NCBI GenBank assembly: GCA_040954595.2 | Contig: CM082584.2 | Location: 8,060,001-8,124,000, forward strand | Direction of reading: 5' to 3' | From: Balanoglossus misakiensis | Taxonomy: Eukaryota > Hemichordata | Length of the DNA stretch: 64,000 nt | Shown here: positions 36,301-49,828 of the stretch, piece by piece | Layout: each line of letters opens with the position of its first letter | Numbering within the stretch: position 1 is the first letter of the stretch | Translations under genes and position numbers: made by a program | The notes under the pieces: model-generated | What the model was told of the DNA's origin: nothing | Databases searched by the model: none | The model's input: the letters and a program-made list of their open reading frames with translations, nothing else

Positions 36301-38232
36301 ACTTGACTATGACTTCACGTTGGCAATTTCTGACCAATTAAACAAAACGCAATTCTAACAAAATAGTCATTTTCGTACATAAACTATAATTTGTAAAAGG
36401 CTCGAAATATCTTCCCTATCCGTATTCTTTGGCTTCCCCGAATTGTCATTTCGGCACAGAGAGTTAAATCAAATACTATTTCGGCGAAACAACTTCCTTA
36501 TTTTAATTTGTCTTTTCCCGGAACCGCTCTATTTTCCGTTTACCCTTTTAACTGAACAAGGTTGTGTGGTGAGTGCTCATGCGCACAAGCTATAATGGCT
36601 GTTGAAGCGAGGCACCTTCGTCGGTTCAGTAAGGGGCCGTGGATACTCACGCACACGGCAAACGCAAGTAAAATGTTGCGTCGCGTCGTACCCGCCCCCC
36701 CCCCCCCCCCTTTCCCTGAACGGGCGAAAATGCGAAAAATAATATATTGCACATTGACATACACGCACCCCACGGGGGCCCACAAAGACATTTTTGTTTA
36801 AACGCCAAGTTCAAAACCACAAACGAAGTAAAATCCTTATATGTGTACCATCAAAGATTTGAATATGACACACAACAAAGGATACTGTATTTCGTTTACC
36901 ATGCGCGTGTTGTAATTATCCAGTGCCCCTTAAAGACCATGTTGTCTCCGGGCGACAGTTATGCCCTGGTTATGCCCTGCATGCAGGTCAAGGCTACTAT
37001 GGCATTGTATGCGCGCCAATACAAACACGTCTCGTATGTATACCAGTCTCTTTCACTATTAGTTCGCGGGAAACACCGCCGATTCCTTGTAAGACGGACT
37101 GAATATAAATTGTCTAGGTCGAATGGAAGTAATGCCGAAGGAAGTCGTTATAAATACGAGATCCAGTGCTAGATATTTCAAACCAAACCACCGAACAAGC
37201 ATCAAACCACCAAGAGAGGAAGCACACGTTGTAATAGACTGGGTTTTATATACCACGGCACTAGTCAGCAAAATTGATTGTCGCCATCGTGTTATTGATG
37301 CCAGCCAAAAGAGTCGCCTCGCTCTATAGTGATCTACCAACGATTAACAATTTCTGTCACGGTGCTCGGTCGAGACTCATTTTCACCAACATGAGGCCAT
37401 TCCCTAAACTAATTCGATAGCCGAATAGATGTTTATTACTTGAGATGTAGTTTTGCTGACTGACTGACTGACTGCAGCATGTCCGTAAAGGTCATTCATA
37501 TCGTAGAGAATAATGTGTCGGTTTGATTAAAAGTCGAAACATTAAGTATTTGAGTCCATATGCATATGAGTAATAATGTCAATGTTTACATTGCATTTGA
37601 TTGCAAAGTAAGTGCACGTCTGACGCTAACACGGTAAGCATGGTAACCGTTACACCGAAAATTCTGAACGGCTGAAATTCAATACGCCCCTGTATCGCAA
37701 CTTAGCGTGAAACTTCAGGGTTTGAATTCATGTCAAAATTTTATTTTATTGTATTGAGCATACACATCGCTGGCTTACTGGAGTGAAAATAACTGTTGCA
37801 TCTTGGTTGACGCTCTGAGCGGTGCCGAAGCAAACGATCGACTACAAGATGGCCGACCGATTTTGTCCCAGTCGAGGAACAAAGCACCACGAAGCTGATG
37901 TGTAGAAAAAACAGACAGTTGCGACCGACTGCTGATGTTTGGTCCGTTAGAAATTCAAATTTGAAGTGGTCCTAATGTTGAGTTGTGAAGAGAGAATGGT
38001 GTAGTTTATAACTTTCATGCGTCAACGAGCCGGCAAAACGAAAGTCAATGCCAGTCGGTGAACAAATACCGTGCATGCCTACCACACCCGATGTCATGAA
38101 TCGTGTGTCTCGCAGACTACGGAAATTATTAAAAAGCAAGAAAAACACACACAAACGATGATATCATTGAAGTAAGAATTTTGAAAACTTACCTATGTAG
38201 GAGCAAAACTGTGTAACCCGCAGAAACATCAT
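33382..38232 (-). CDS. secreted M28 zinc peptidase, single domain
   Basis: Exons: 38193-38232, 36034-36266 (signal peptide spans both), 35434-35674, 35040-35218, 34518-34686, 34164-34277, 33867-34025, 33382-33479. The total of 1233 nt gives 410 residues. M28 motifs in order: GAHYDTT (His119, Asp121), VDDNGSG, FDLEEY, METVLNY (Glu where the double-domain gene has Asp), FFRSDHIRFW, ITDTG and CYHNACDN with the last zinc His. The final exon gives a hydrophobic tail (IAMIAAIIGVFCDLIISPR), as in its neighbours. It is the most diverged of the cluster: CDN replaces CDD and one helix differs. Exon number and phases match the gene at 26.4-30.3 kb, so the cluster arose by tandem duplication. Substrate unknown; cell-surface or secreted exopeptidase activity is inferred from the family. 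Confidence 0.87.
36690..36711. repeat. long C-run
   Basis: About 20 consecutive cytosines in the long first intron of the M28 gene. Similar C/G-runs occur at 10340, 22128, 54230, 55634 and 55788. Confidence 0.8.
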
Positions 38233-39308
38233 CTTGACTGATAAGTGAATAAGTCAAATTGTCTTCAGCGAGAATTTAAAAAGAGAGTGCCCGCACATCC
38301 AGTCAAACAGAAAGTCCCAGGGGTGGTGCACTATACACAATCAGAAAAATGTAACACCGGAGCCAACCTGTAATTCCAATTTCTCATGTAAGTTGAGTTT
38401 GCACCCCCGTGGAAGCGTTCAATGGCCTTTCACGCGTACATTTCTTAGAACCCGTTTACCTTTCAGACCGTATTCTCGTGAAACCGCAAAATCGAAAGAA
38501 AAAATCCATCAGAGCCAGCTTTGATAAAGACGTATTATCTTCATAATTAATCTATTATATTATATTTAGTATGAACAGATGCAGTGGCTGCCTGGAGCCA
38601 TTTCAATAATAAATACATGTGCAGTGCAGACTTTGGTACGCTTTAAGACCAGCACGCCACGTCAAATATAATCCACCAATCAAATCGACAGATACATTCG
38701 TATGCGTGTGCATGCATTTATTGCTCTCAGTCTTTGAGTTGACTTGTCGCATTGGTCGCTTCTCACACGCTGTCATCCAGCAGAAACATGCATGCCCACT
38801 TGACATGACAATATGCTGGAAGGCACCGTACTACTTCCTGTTTCGGACAGTTCACAGTGACGAGCGATCTGCGTTGTCACGAATCAGATTGGCAAAGCAA
38901 CTTTATCCTTAGGGACCGCCAGTTCCTTCGCCCGGGGGGACGGGTCGGTGGATAGGAAGGCGCTGGACTTATGAAAATAGTGCATTGCCTATTTACAAGA
39001 AAGGAAGTGATCTGCGAATCAATTTCAAAGACGCAATGTCACGTAATTACATGCTATTACTACATTTCTTTCCATTTTTTTTATTTTTGGAAAAAGCCGA
39101 AATTTATACTGTTTGTGAAAGCAGTTTTGAATGAATGAATATTTGATATTCATTAGTGATGTCTACTGACTACAGCTACGACTTCATGATCAAACTATCT
39201 TGGGCCCAAGAAGTCGATGCAATCTTAGTGTTAAAGTTTACATTATGTGTTTTTATAATGGTACACGATTTTTCTTTCTTGTCATTCTTTTCAATGAAGA
39301 CGAATCCT
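38233..39308. other. intergenic gap between M28 cluster and receptor kinase
   Basis: No coding exon seen. A minus-strand AATAAA near 39080-39085 may end the receptor kinase transcript. Confidence 0.45.
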
Positions 39309-42300
39309 TCACTTTGTGACATCAAATATTCCCTGAAAGAGAGGAAAATGAAGATGGCGCCATGTTAGCTTACTCACAAATATACACCACGCACCTTGTT
39401 GGAGTAAACTGAACTTTACCCAGATGGTCACTTTCTTTGATATGTAAATGATAGTCTCATTATGCATGTATGTGTTATGTAAGCTTGGTGGGGTTTTTCC
39501 GTTCTTGTGGGTGTTCAACACAAAGCAGACTTGGTCAGTGATGTTCATCCACTACACGTGTTGGTGTCCAATAAAGTAAGTGACTGTACTGAAAACAAGC
39601 TATCGCTTCCTCTCGTTATATCATTGCACCGTACGCAATGAACTACCGCACCTCAACACACCCTCACAACATTATATTCGGATATTGGAATGGCATGCGT
39701 TCGGTGATCACTGCACAAGAAATACTCTCAATTTACTGTCGCCTAATCTCACAGTACACTGGTTCTGAAATGTCAGGGTTGTACACCATCTATTCGTTTT
39801 TCCAATGTATTTATCATAAATTTATAATTAGGAGATGTCTCGACGTAACATTTTCTGATCATGCAACAGTCCTGCTTAAAACATATTACAACATACGAAG
39901 CGTGGAGACCTACCTTTTCATCGTCTGTGAACATAACCAAGGAATCAACGGCCATGGCTGCCGTGATTCGGTCTGCTGGCTCAATCTTCCAACATCGTCT
40001 CATTAAACAGTAGAAACCTTCACAGCAGCGCCGCGGTATCTGCAGACGGTAGCCATTTTGTAATCTGTCAGCCAATTGGCCGACACCAATGTCATCGTAA
40101 GGCATACCTCCTGAATAGAACAACACAGAGAAGTTATAGGTTAGGATGATATAAATGAAACCATGTGCTCTAGCCTGGTGCGTTTGGTATGACCATATTC
40201 TTATGGTTAATATTCACGAGTCCTTAATTTGTGGTGAAAAACTTGTCATAAGCACAAAAATATTATTCTAATATTGGGAATTGTTTCAAGTCGATTTGGC
40301 AGTCCAAGTAACAGACCGACAAGAGGTAAATGTAGCGACAAGGCATGGAGCATTGGCTTTACCTGGTGAGGTAAAGCAAATGAATAGGACGTCTTTAATT
40401 ATGGCCCTGTGTTGTTTATTTCGTGTAATTTAAAGTAAATGTGAACACATCAAATGGAAGTTTGTGGCAAACGTTTGATTTGAAGGTTACATTACCTAAG
40501 GTTGCAGTTTCCCAAAGGAACACTCCGTAAGACCACCTATAGTTAAAATCAAGCAATATACTGAAATTAATAGCAATGAACTATCACGAAAGAAATCGAT
40601 TTAAACATATGCAACACTATAACTATTGGACTACATGTCGCAGCAATTAAAATATATCAACTTACATGTCACTTAGGGAGGAATACACGCTGTCTGTCAA
40701 TGATTCCGGTGCCATCCAACGCACGGGCACTTTGCAACCATACTGTACAGCGAGCGAATAAAGGAAGGATTAGAACATGGTGTTATTGCATAGCGGGAGA
40801 GGTGTTGATAGTCATATAGAAGAGCTAGGTATATATTACGTCTGTCGAAGGTAACCACAATTAGTTAATTGAATCACTGACCTTTGATGGATGTCTATGA
40901 TAGACCAAATTCTGGTATACGTCTCTGGCCAACCCAAAGTCACCAATTTTGGCTGTGTCCTCAAGAGATATCAAAACGTTACGTGCAGCAATGTCACGAT
41001 GTACTACCTATAATTAAGAAATGTTTTACAAAGATTAATGCTCTCGGTCAATGGTGTAATTCACATGTATCTACCAAATCTCATTTATGTCTAACCAGAC
41101 ACTACACGTACATATGTGATTGTTAATGCAAGAACAATTCATTGCATAGTTAAATTTTCCAACAGTTAAAAACGAGCCTAGTGTTCATAATACAATGTAC
41201 CTTCATGTTTTCCATATACTGAAGGGCTCTCGCCACGTGCAGACAAAATTTAAGGAGACGCCTTCCGGTAGCATTGGAATAATCGCTCCTTTGCAGAAGA
41301 CTCTTCAGGAGATAGTGCATGTCGTTAGCCATCAGTTCTGTGACAATGCTCCTTTTAACTGTGGAGAGAGAAGACAACGTTTTGTGGTCACCATTATTCG
41401 GCACAACGGAATCCACGTATCCTACATGGTTTATTTTCAATATTTAAGTCATGTTAAAGTGGAAATGCCACCATTCACACCCCAACCATTTGAAAATTAG
41501 GGGATGGTGCGCCAGATTGCGTCGTCAATCGATTTTCCCACCTGTATCCATAACAACGCCAAACAGTTGCACAATGTGAGGACATCCATTTAATGCACTC
41601 AGAGTACTGACTTCGTGTTGATAAGCAGTGTTGTATTCTATTTCGTCTGAAAGAGAAGAAAACATAGAACACTTTAAATACTGTGGATAAGGTGTAATCT
41701 TGACAGTTGTTTACAGGAATTTTCACTAAATTTAACTGTATAATATTCATCATTGTAACAATATGGGTGTTACTTGGTAAGACATCATAGCAAACAATGC
41801 GTCTTACTTGTTATCACATTTCTAATGTTTTTTGGGTCCCATTGGTATGTACCATGTACCATGGGACCTTATGGGATCGGTTGCGTCTGTATGTATGTAT
41901 GGATGTATGTATGTATGGATTGATGTATGTCTGTATGTCCGTCCACATCAAAAACTTGAAAACCGTGTATCACCTTGATATTTGGTGTGCTGATGCAGGC
42001 TGGGCTGTAGATGGGAGTTTGTTCAAATGAAGTTGGCATTGCCAAAAATATGCAAATTAGCTGGAAAAATGTGAATTTGGTCAAAACTCAGTAACTCAAG
42101 AACTACTGGTCAGATTGCTTTGCAAAGTGGTGTGTATTTACTTTATTTAGTTGTTTTAATTAGGCAGGAACTCCCTCTGTGATTTATATAAACACAGCAA
42201 ATTCCTGAATGATTACATAACTGGCTAAGTTTTAAAGAGGCCAGCTGTTCTATTTAGTGTATGTACAGTACATATGCCATTGGCAGCTTATGGGTCAGTC

Positions 42301-44745
42301 AGTGTTTGCCCATTGAGCAAAGTTGAACTTCATTGGAGAAAAGAAGAACCACTCTAGTCGGTCTTATTTTGCATTTCAATACTTGATTTAAATATGAGAA
42401 AAGCCTGACAGTTTTGTCTCACTGTAGTCAAAGTTTTGGACCTAGAAATGTAAATAGTTTGTGTCCATGAGTTCGTATTGGGGATGTGTTAGCACTCTGG
42501 GCACCGTACTCCTCACGGGATCTGTTAACGCAGGTCAGTGCAACACACCCCAAGCTTTTGTGTCGCCTTCTTTTGCTGTGATTTGAGAGCTATACAGTTC
42601 ATCTTGGCATTCATCGTCCCATCAGATCACTGTGTTGACAGTCTGATATTAGATTGTTATTGGGTCCCATTTTACATACCAATGGGACCCAACAACACTG
42701 GGATTTGCATTTCAATACTTGATTTAAATATGAGAAAAGCCTAACAGTTTTGTCTCACTGTAGTTAAAGTTTTGGACCTAGAAATGTAAATAGTTTGTGT
42801 CCATGAGTTCGTATTGGGGATGTGTTAGCACTCTGGGCACCGTACTCCTCACGGGATCTGTTAACGCAGGTCAGTGCAACACACCCCAAGCTTTTGTGTC
42901 GCCTTCTTTTGCTGTGATTTGAGAGCTATACAGTTCATCTCGGCATTCATCGTCCAATCAGATCTCTGTGTTGACAGTCCGATATTAGATTGTTGCTTTG
43001 TCCCATTGGTATGTGTGATTACCTGAATGGTTACATAACTGGCTAAGTTTTAAAGAGGCCAGCTGTTCTATTTAGTGTATGTACAGTACATATGCCATTG
43101 GCAGCTTATGGGTCAGTCAGTGTTTGCCCATTGATCTCTCTCTATGTGTGTGTGTGTGTGTCTGTATATGGCCATGTACTCCGGTGTAGACTTTTTCTTG
43201 TGTAATCACTCAATGGGACCACCGTGTCCTTGACGCGATTTTTTATAACGTGTATTGATTTCCAGAGTCTCCCTGAACATTGGAAATAATTCTAATGTAT
43301 GTGTTTATAAAGCTGAGAGGTCTAATATATTTATGTCTTGAAACATCAGTTATTCGAGAAAGAAGGAAGGATTTTGTTTCATTTTATATGGACCCATACC
43401 TTTCAGTACTTTTACTGCAGCATTACGTTTTTCACCATCAAACTGTATGGTGCCAAAGTAGACTACAGAAAATTCTCCTTCTCCAATCATATCACCAATT
43501 TCGACTTGCGACTTCTTGAAGACCTTTACTCCATCCTGCGAATAAATGCAAACATATCCGTCCCTGCGATATGAATTGCCGCTCCAGAAGACCAAGTAAT
43601 TATCAAATCGTTAGCTCTATTAACAATAGGTTCTCAGTAATAATCTCAGGAAACGATTATATGAACTATTCATAATTAGTACCAAAGTTCTCCTGATTTT
43701 TCTTCTCATACGTCACAAGAAAAGATAATTGAAGGAGCCATCACCCTGTCACTTTCATTGCTGGATGCAGACGGCACGCATTACATGTATATCAAATACT
43801 TGAAAAATATCAGAAATTGGACGGCAAAATTAACTATGACTTACCGGTATGGCAACTGGCTTTTCTTTCTCCAGTAAACGCTGATACAATGTTTTCCGTT
43901 TTCGAAGATTTACCCAAAGTGTTATAGCCAATGGAATGATCACAAACGAAATGACTACAAGGATAATGCCACCTGAAATCACCAGGATCTTAAATTTCGT
44001 TTGGTTCACTGGAGCTGCATAACATAAAATAGACAGACATGATACTGGGTAGAGAATGGATAATAAGGACAGATTACTATACGTGTTCATTCTTACATGT
44101 ATATGCCTTCTGGAAATTCCTACAAATTGGAAACATATAAAGCTCATGAGTTTGGCATCCTTCATTTATAGTACTCACGGTTTACTGTGACGGTAAAACT
44201 GCAAGACGCAGTATTTTTACTTGCGTCGGTTGCTCGGTATATGACGACTGTTGTGCCAACCGCAAACAAATCCCCAGGTTGAAAGTTGGAGGTGATCATC
44301 GGTTGGCCGTCGTTGTCAGTGCTTCTTGCTGTAGGCCAACTGATGTTTACTTTACTCGATGAATCACTCACGGATCGTGTGATATTTGGCGGACATTGGA
44401 TGAAGGGTTTCTCAATATCTGTGGAAAGTTATTTCGTGAGATAAAGTTTAGGGGGAAAAAGAAATGAATGAAAACACTTAATGTTCTCAAATCAAACACG
44501 CTTTTCTCATATTTAAAAATGTACATACCTTGGTCGCATTTCGCTCCCGCCCAACCGTCTTCACATATGCATCCATAGTATCGGCTGCAATTTGTATATC
44601 TGATGCAACCACATTGATGTTCACAATGTTTTCCCCATCTGTCGTCTGTACATCCTGGAAAAACAAGTTAACGACTATTGGTTATATTTTTGGATTTAAA
44701 TATTTTTCATGCCGGACTTCACTTGAATCGTGGTGTTCTGTGTAA

Positions 44746-44777
<32 letters not shown>

Positions 44778-47700
44778 CCACCGCCGCCGCCATCACCACC
44801 ACCACCACCATCATTTAAAGTTAATGTTTAATACCTGTAATATATACATCTAGTGGATTTGAAATTGCGAATGATTTGACATCTTTGCTGCATATTTTGC
44901 ATCTGTAAGTTCCCTCGTATGCTTCGGTCATGTTGGTAATTATGAAATTAGCGATGCTACATTGAATAAAAGAAATTAAATCGTACACAAATAAACGCAC
45001 AGAATAATGAGAAAGGTGTAGTTTATGAATTTGATCTAAGATTTCATTTTGCAAGAAAGGGAAACAAAAACACTCTCCTAAATCCCCACCTCTCATTCAA
45101 TTGAGTATATACGGATTAACATTTTGATGTAAATTTTCTTTCAAGTACTTTCAAGTATGTCACACACTAAAGAAATTGAACATTTTGTAGCTTGAGTCCA
45201 GGACTGAGAAACTTACCCAATTATAGGATTATCGATGATCACCGCCGTGAAGACGTCCGTTACATTTTCCCCATCTTTCTCAAAAAATGTGAGTTGACGA
45301 TCGATGTTTACAAAGTGACATGTTAATTGAATAGGCTGAAAGTACTTCACATCGTGGCTTGACAAACTCAGTGTTGCTGATGGCTCCATAGCTGGAAAGA
45401 ATTGTGCAAGCGTTAAAACGCGCAAGGGTGCATGGACGGGGCATAACAGGCCAGCAAAATGGGCATGGTTGCGTTCATCCGACCTCTAAGTGTTTCGATA
45501 AATACACTTACGTATATCACATGTAGGACCATGCCACCCATCAGCACAACGACAAGCGCCGTTCCACCCATGACAGGTTGCACCATTTTCACATTGACAG
45601 TCATATTGGCAGACACCTCCGTATTTACCGGCCGGACAACCTATTAAGCAAAGTACTTGTCAAAGCAACGCGTTTTGAAGACAGGATAATCTCCAACCCT
45701 TACACATTGGTTACAATTCAAGCATGGACATATGTACTACATGTATTATAATGGCATCATGCCTAACAAAATGCAAATTTATGTGCAGCATGTAACTTGC
45801 TGTAGGAGAAGAGCCCAACGTACCTTTATATTCAATTTCCATCAGTCCATAGTCTGCGAACGGATTCAAGGGAAGTTTGTTAACTGCTACACGTAAATTG
45901 TATGCGTTGGTCAACTTTGCAGTTAACATTTTAACTGTAAGACATCCGACGTAGCTTAAAGGTGACGTCTCATGCCCCATTACCTTCTCATGTCTTATTA
46001 CTTCCTTTACAAAACGATTAACAACTACTTCTCCTTCGACCACCTGTTAAAATGAGAGGCAGATTAAATATAACATGTACATTTTAAAATGATATTAATC
46101 GTATAGGTTCAGGAATACGCTATTGCAGGCCGGTCTCGCACGGGTTCGTTATAGGGTGACCGCACTCCAGCCAACAACCCGCGCGAGTGGACGATGGGGT
46201 TTAGGGAAAATAGTTTGCTTGACTTCTGAGTAACTATATATTGCAATCAAGTAAAGAAAACCCAGCACATATGTGAAACGCTAAACTTGGTTCATTTACC
46301 TTGAAATACTGCACCTGAAAATGGGTGGAATTTCCACCACGCCCATTTATTGAAAACACTTCCCGATAGTCTGGCCAATCAATAGGTTGTAGTATCAGTG
46401 ACATGTCGAATAAGTTAAACTTTATACTTCCAAACGATCTGATCAATTGATATTCGTATACAGGAAAGTACGCATCCAAGTTACCTAGAATGACAAGCAA
46501 AATCAAGATAGATCTTGTGGGTTTATATAATCTGCAGTCGATAAACTTGAATTAATTATTTTATCAACAGCATGAACATGAAAGTGTCATTTACCACATT
46601 GTCTTCAAACACATGAGCTAATATCATACCTACATCTGTCTGTCTGCCTGCCCATGTACACTCCGCTCAAGTGCTTATTTGATGAACCTTGTTAGAAATA
46701 GTCTTTTCACGTGTAATAAAATGATTTTCCAGACAATTCGCCGTTCTTGAGATATCGTGCTTACAGACAGATACACAGACAGACATACATGTACACACAT
46801 ACAGAGAGAGAGAGACCATGACATTACCTCGCTATCACGCAAGGTAAACCGCGAATTGTTCGGTCTCAAAATAGTTTAGAATTTCACTTGGCCTCAGGCC
46901 AAAGACACTGCACAAAAACATTAACTAACTTACATTTTGAATTGTTGGTATCAATTACTACTCCAAAATCCAAATACGGGGACGTCTTGACCGGATGAAG
47001 CGTTGATTTGCCTTGTAATAAGATATCTACAAACCATGGCCATGCAGTTTGCTGCAGAAATTGAAATTAAAATATGTATTTAGTATCTTTATGCATTTTA
47101 CTTTTTTTTATCTTTGTCCGGACACACGCCTTAAATCTGGCAAAAACCGCGAAAAGTATTGGACATGCGCAGTCGAAATTTCACATACTCAAGATGGCTG
47201 TCATGATTCGGTCGGTCTATATATGCTATATTGCTTTCTTTTTGAGGTTCGAAATAACGAAGGATGAATCACCTCTTTCCTGACTGGTGTTGCGCAGGTT
47301 TTGTTGTAATATGGTGGCCAGTCATCTGTATCGACAACGTGGATATGTATTCCAAATGCCCGTATGTCTGCATCCTATGAGTCAAAACAGCAATATTTCC
47401 ATTAAAGATTAAAGCATCTGATATACAGTGTTTTTTGTAGAAACTCATTCTCATCCGTTTGGTTATTTTGCCGTTCGCTCATTTAGTAATTTTGCATATT
47501 TCTCAGAACAAGGGCTAACAAACCGCTATGTTTTAGTAGAACATTACTGATTTTAGAAATACCTTGCTGTAAAAGATTTATTTCATGTACTTTCGTGTCT
47601 TCAAACGCCTCAACCCTGCATGACGTAGCAAATTTTGGATGAGAAAATCCTATTATGCAGTCAGTGCTTTGCTCACTGGAAATGTGAAGAAAAAATCATG

Positions 47701-49553
47701 GAAAACTGTCACGATATATGATCACCAGGTACTCTAATACTCACTTGATATGCGTGGACGATTAGATCAAAATCTGGCGTTATTTTGGCATCAAGGTGCT
47801 TCGCTACAATGACAGCCTTGTTGTCTTCGCTTACACCGAACCTGTTAAACTTGGTATAGAATTGTAGGTTCGACAGTCATAAGGCAAAACATCTTTGACG
47901 AAAATGTGCATCTTACAGAAATATGAAAGAACCATTCCAGACTTCTTGAAAAATGAAGCTAGAATCGTGTTTTTTTTCAAACACGATTAAATGTTCATGT
48001 CACACAGTTATACCTTTTTAGACCTTACTATTTTTTCGAAGAAAAAAATACTTCCATTTTGCGATATTTATGTAATAAATACATTGGTGGTCATTTTTAA
48101 TTAAACATTTAAGACATCTGTACTCTTCCATACAAAAATATCCTTACTCTCTATATTGAGAGAGAATTATCAAAAGTTGTCTTGAGCAAAATATGAGAAA
48201 TAGTTTAAGAATTTTACTTTGAGGTGCATAAACCTTAGTTTAACACAACCAATTTCTACTTACATCATTACCATGGACAAGGTGGAAAGTCATGTTTGGT
48301 GACATGCCATTCCATTCTTCAAAGAGAAACACGGGACTTCTTATGCTTAAGTTCTGGAGGTGAAAATGCAAATTTTTATACAACACTACAACCATCTACA
48401 ACCATACAGCTGGCTACATACATACAGTACATACAGTACATACAGTACATACAGTACATACATACATACATACATACATACATACATACATACATACATA
48501 CATACACACACACATACATACATACATACATACATACATACATACATACATACATACATACATACATACATACATACATACATACATACATACATACATA
48601 CATACATACATACATACATACATACATACATACATACATACATACATACATACATACATACATACATACATACATACATGTACATACATACATACATGGG
48701 TCCGTAATGCCTCAACATTAACTACATGTTCGCTAATTACTTTACCTCATAAACGGAGAGACTGACATTGTTACTTGCGGGATATCTGTACAACTCTTCT
48801 TCTGTAAGGCAAGTAGTGGCGCCAAACTCCCCTATGATAAATCAAATTAGCATATATTGGGATATGTTAGCGTCGTGCTATGAATATACAAATTTTTATG
48901 TTATTTATCTTTCTTAACTACCTTCCTCTCGATGAAAATGATGTGTTTTATCAGTTACAGTTATCAAAGAATATTCCTAACTTACCTGGACAACAAAACC
49001 TCACTTGGTAATCTTCGCACATGCCGTCATCCTGCTGGTCATTCAAACATTTAAATCCAAGAGAATTATACTGAGCGAATCGCTCTCCTGTCTGACCAGC
49101 CGGCAAACCTTCAGATGTTTTTACATCAATGGCCGACGGGTTGTCGCATATTAAATGAGGAAAAGCGATACGCTTGAAGTACAACAATTCGGAGTCACCA
49201 GCCATATCTTTATGTTCATCAAACCACCGTGTCCAGTACCCGTCTAGAAATGGGAATAGTGTCCACTATGTATTATTGCCAATCGCGTCTAGTTCATATC
49301 AGCAAAAATGAAACTGTCATTATACCATGAATGCTACACCTGGGATAAATCAATTAAGGTACTATGGTGTCTGTGTGTGTCCACTCGAAAAGCCAACACT
49401 AATCGACAGAACGGAACTAACTTTCGCTTAGCTTTAGTATACTGTAGTAAAAAAAAAAGAAATACATGGTCCAAGTACCTTATACGTAAAACCAAACTTA
49501 CCCGACAGAGTAATCAAGAAGATTACCCAGGACATACGGTAAAGAAGATCCAT
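39309..49553 (-). CDS. receptor tyrosine kinase with WxxW, cadherin-like, EGF, Ig and HYR ectodomain
   Basis: Twenty-three exons close in frame, about 1107 residues. Exons: 49502-49553 (signal), 48986-49243, 48746-48831, 48264-48353, 47745-47849, 47273-47374, 46934-47051, 46300-46484, 45824-46043, 45512-45640, 45217-45391, 44835-44956, 44529-44654, 44179-44418, 43845-44014, 43400-43535, 41542-41646, 41201-41421, 40882-41007, 40666-40742, 40496-40536, 39914-40110, 39309-39551. Order: signal; WxxW (18-103, [11 protein letters not shown] to VRFCC); one cadherin-like repeat (about 133-231, ending [11 protein letters not shown]); an unrecognised beta-rich part (232-405); EGF; Ig (449-547); EGF; HYR (590-669); TM (about 680-705); kinase. 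Kinase residues: [11 protein letters not shown], Lys768, Glu783, HRDIAARN with Asp885, DFG Asp903, WMAPES and WSYGVFLWE. The catalytic set is intact, so it should be active. The last exon is the weakest. Confidence 0.88.
41833..42691. mobile_element. candidate 859-bp TIR element in a kinase intron
   Basis: It begins TGGGTCCCATTGGTATG and ends with the exact reverse complement CATACCAATGGGACCCA. No target duplication is obvious. Inside is an ATGT/GATG microsatellite (41887-41935) and no coding frame. Related fragments continue to about 43220. Confidence 0.55.
42371..43010. repeat. direct duplication, 336-bp offset
   Basis: A block of about 290 bp from GCATTTCAATACTTGATTTA (42371) recurs from 42707 with few differences. 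A second block, 42209-42316, recurs at about 43028-43134. These look like nested or rearranged copies of the TIR element's interior. Confidence 0.85.
44747..44815. repeat. (ATC)n / (ACC)n microsatellite
   Basis: About ten ATC units and then CCACCACC-type units, in an intron of the receptor kinase. Confidence 0.9.
48416..48697. repeat. (CATA)n microsatellite, about 280 bp
   Basis: A long CATACATA array with a few GTACATACA variants, in a receptor kinase intron. It yields long open frames of repeated IHTY or YVCM in several frames that are artefacts. The left flank (CTACAACCATACAGCTGGCT) is shared with 49809-49828. Confidence 0.97.
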
Positions 49554-49828
49554 TGCTTTTTTGATATTGCTCTAGTGACACTTATGTAGAACCCCAATGT
49601 CGGTTGCTTTCCAAAACCACTGTTGACGATCAACAGCGAAGCAGGAAACAACAACGAAGCCGGAAACACATCGACTCTAAACGGATGTAGGGGCTGGTTT
49701 TTTTCCATAGACGTGCCATGCATGAGAAAAGGCCAACAATAAGGGACTGGACAGTCTCTTCAGCCTGGGGTGGGCCGGTGGATTCTATTTTGTGGATATC
49801 AAAAAGTCTACAACCATACAGCTGGCTA

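Noticed and set aside
48296-48721. Long open frames of repeated IHTY/YVCM over the CATA arrays (also 49630-50136)
   Set aside because: They are open in several frames on both strands because the tetranucleotide repeat has no stops; not genes.
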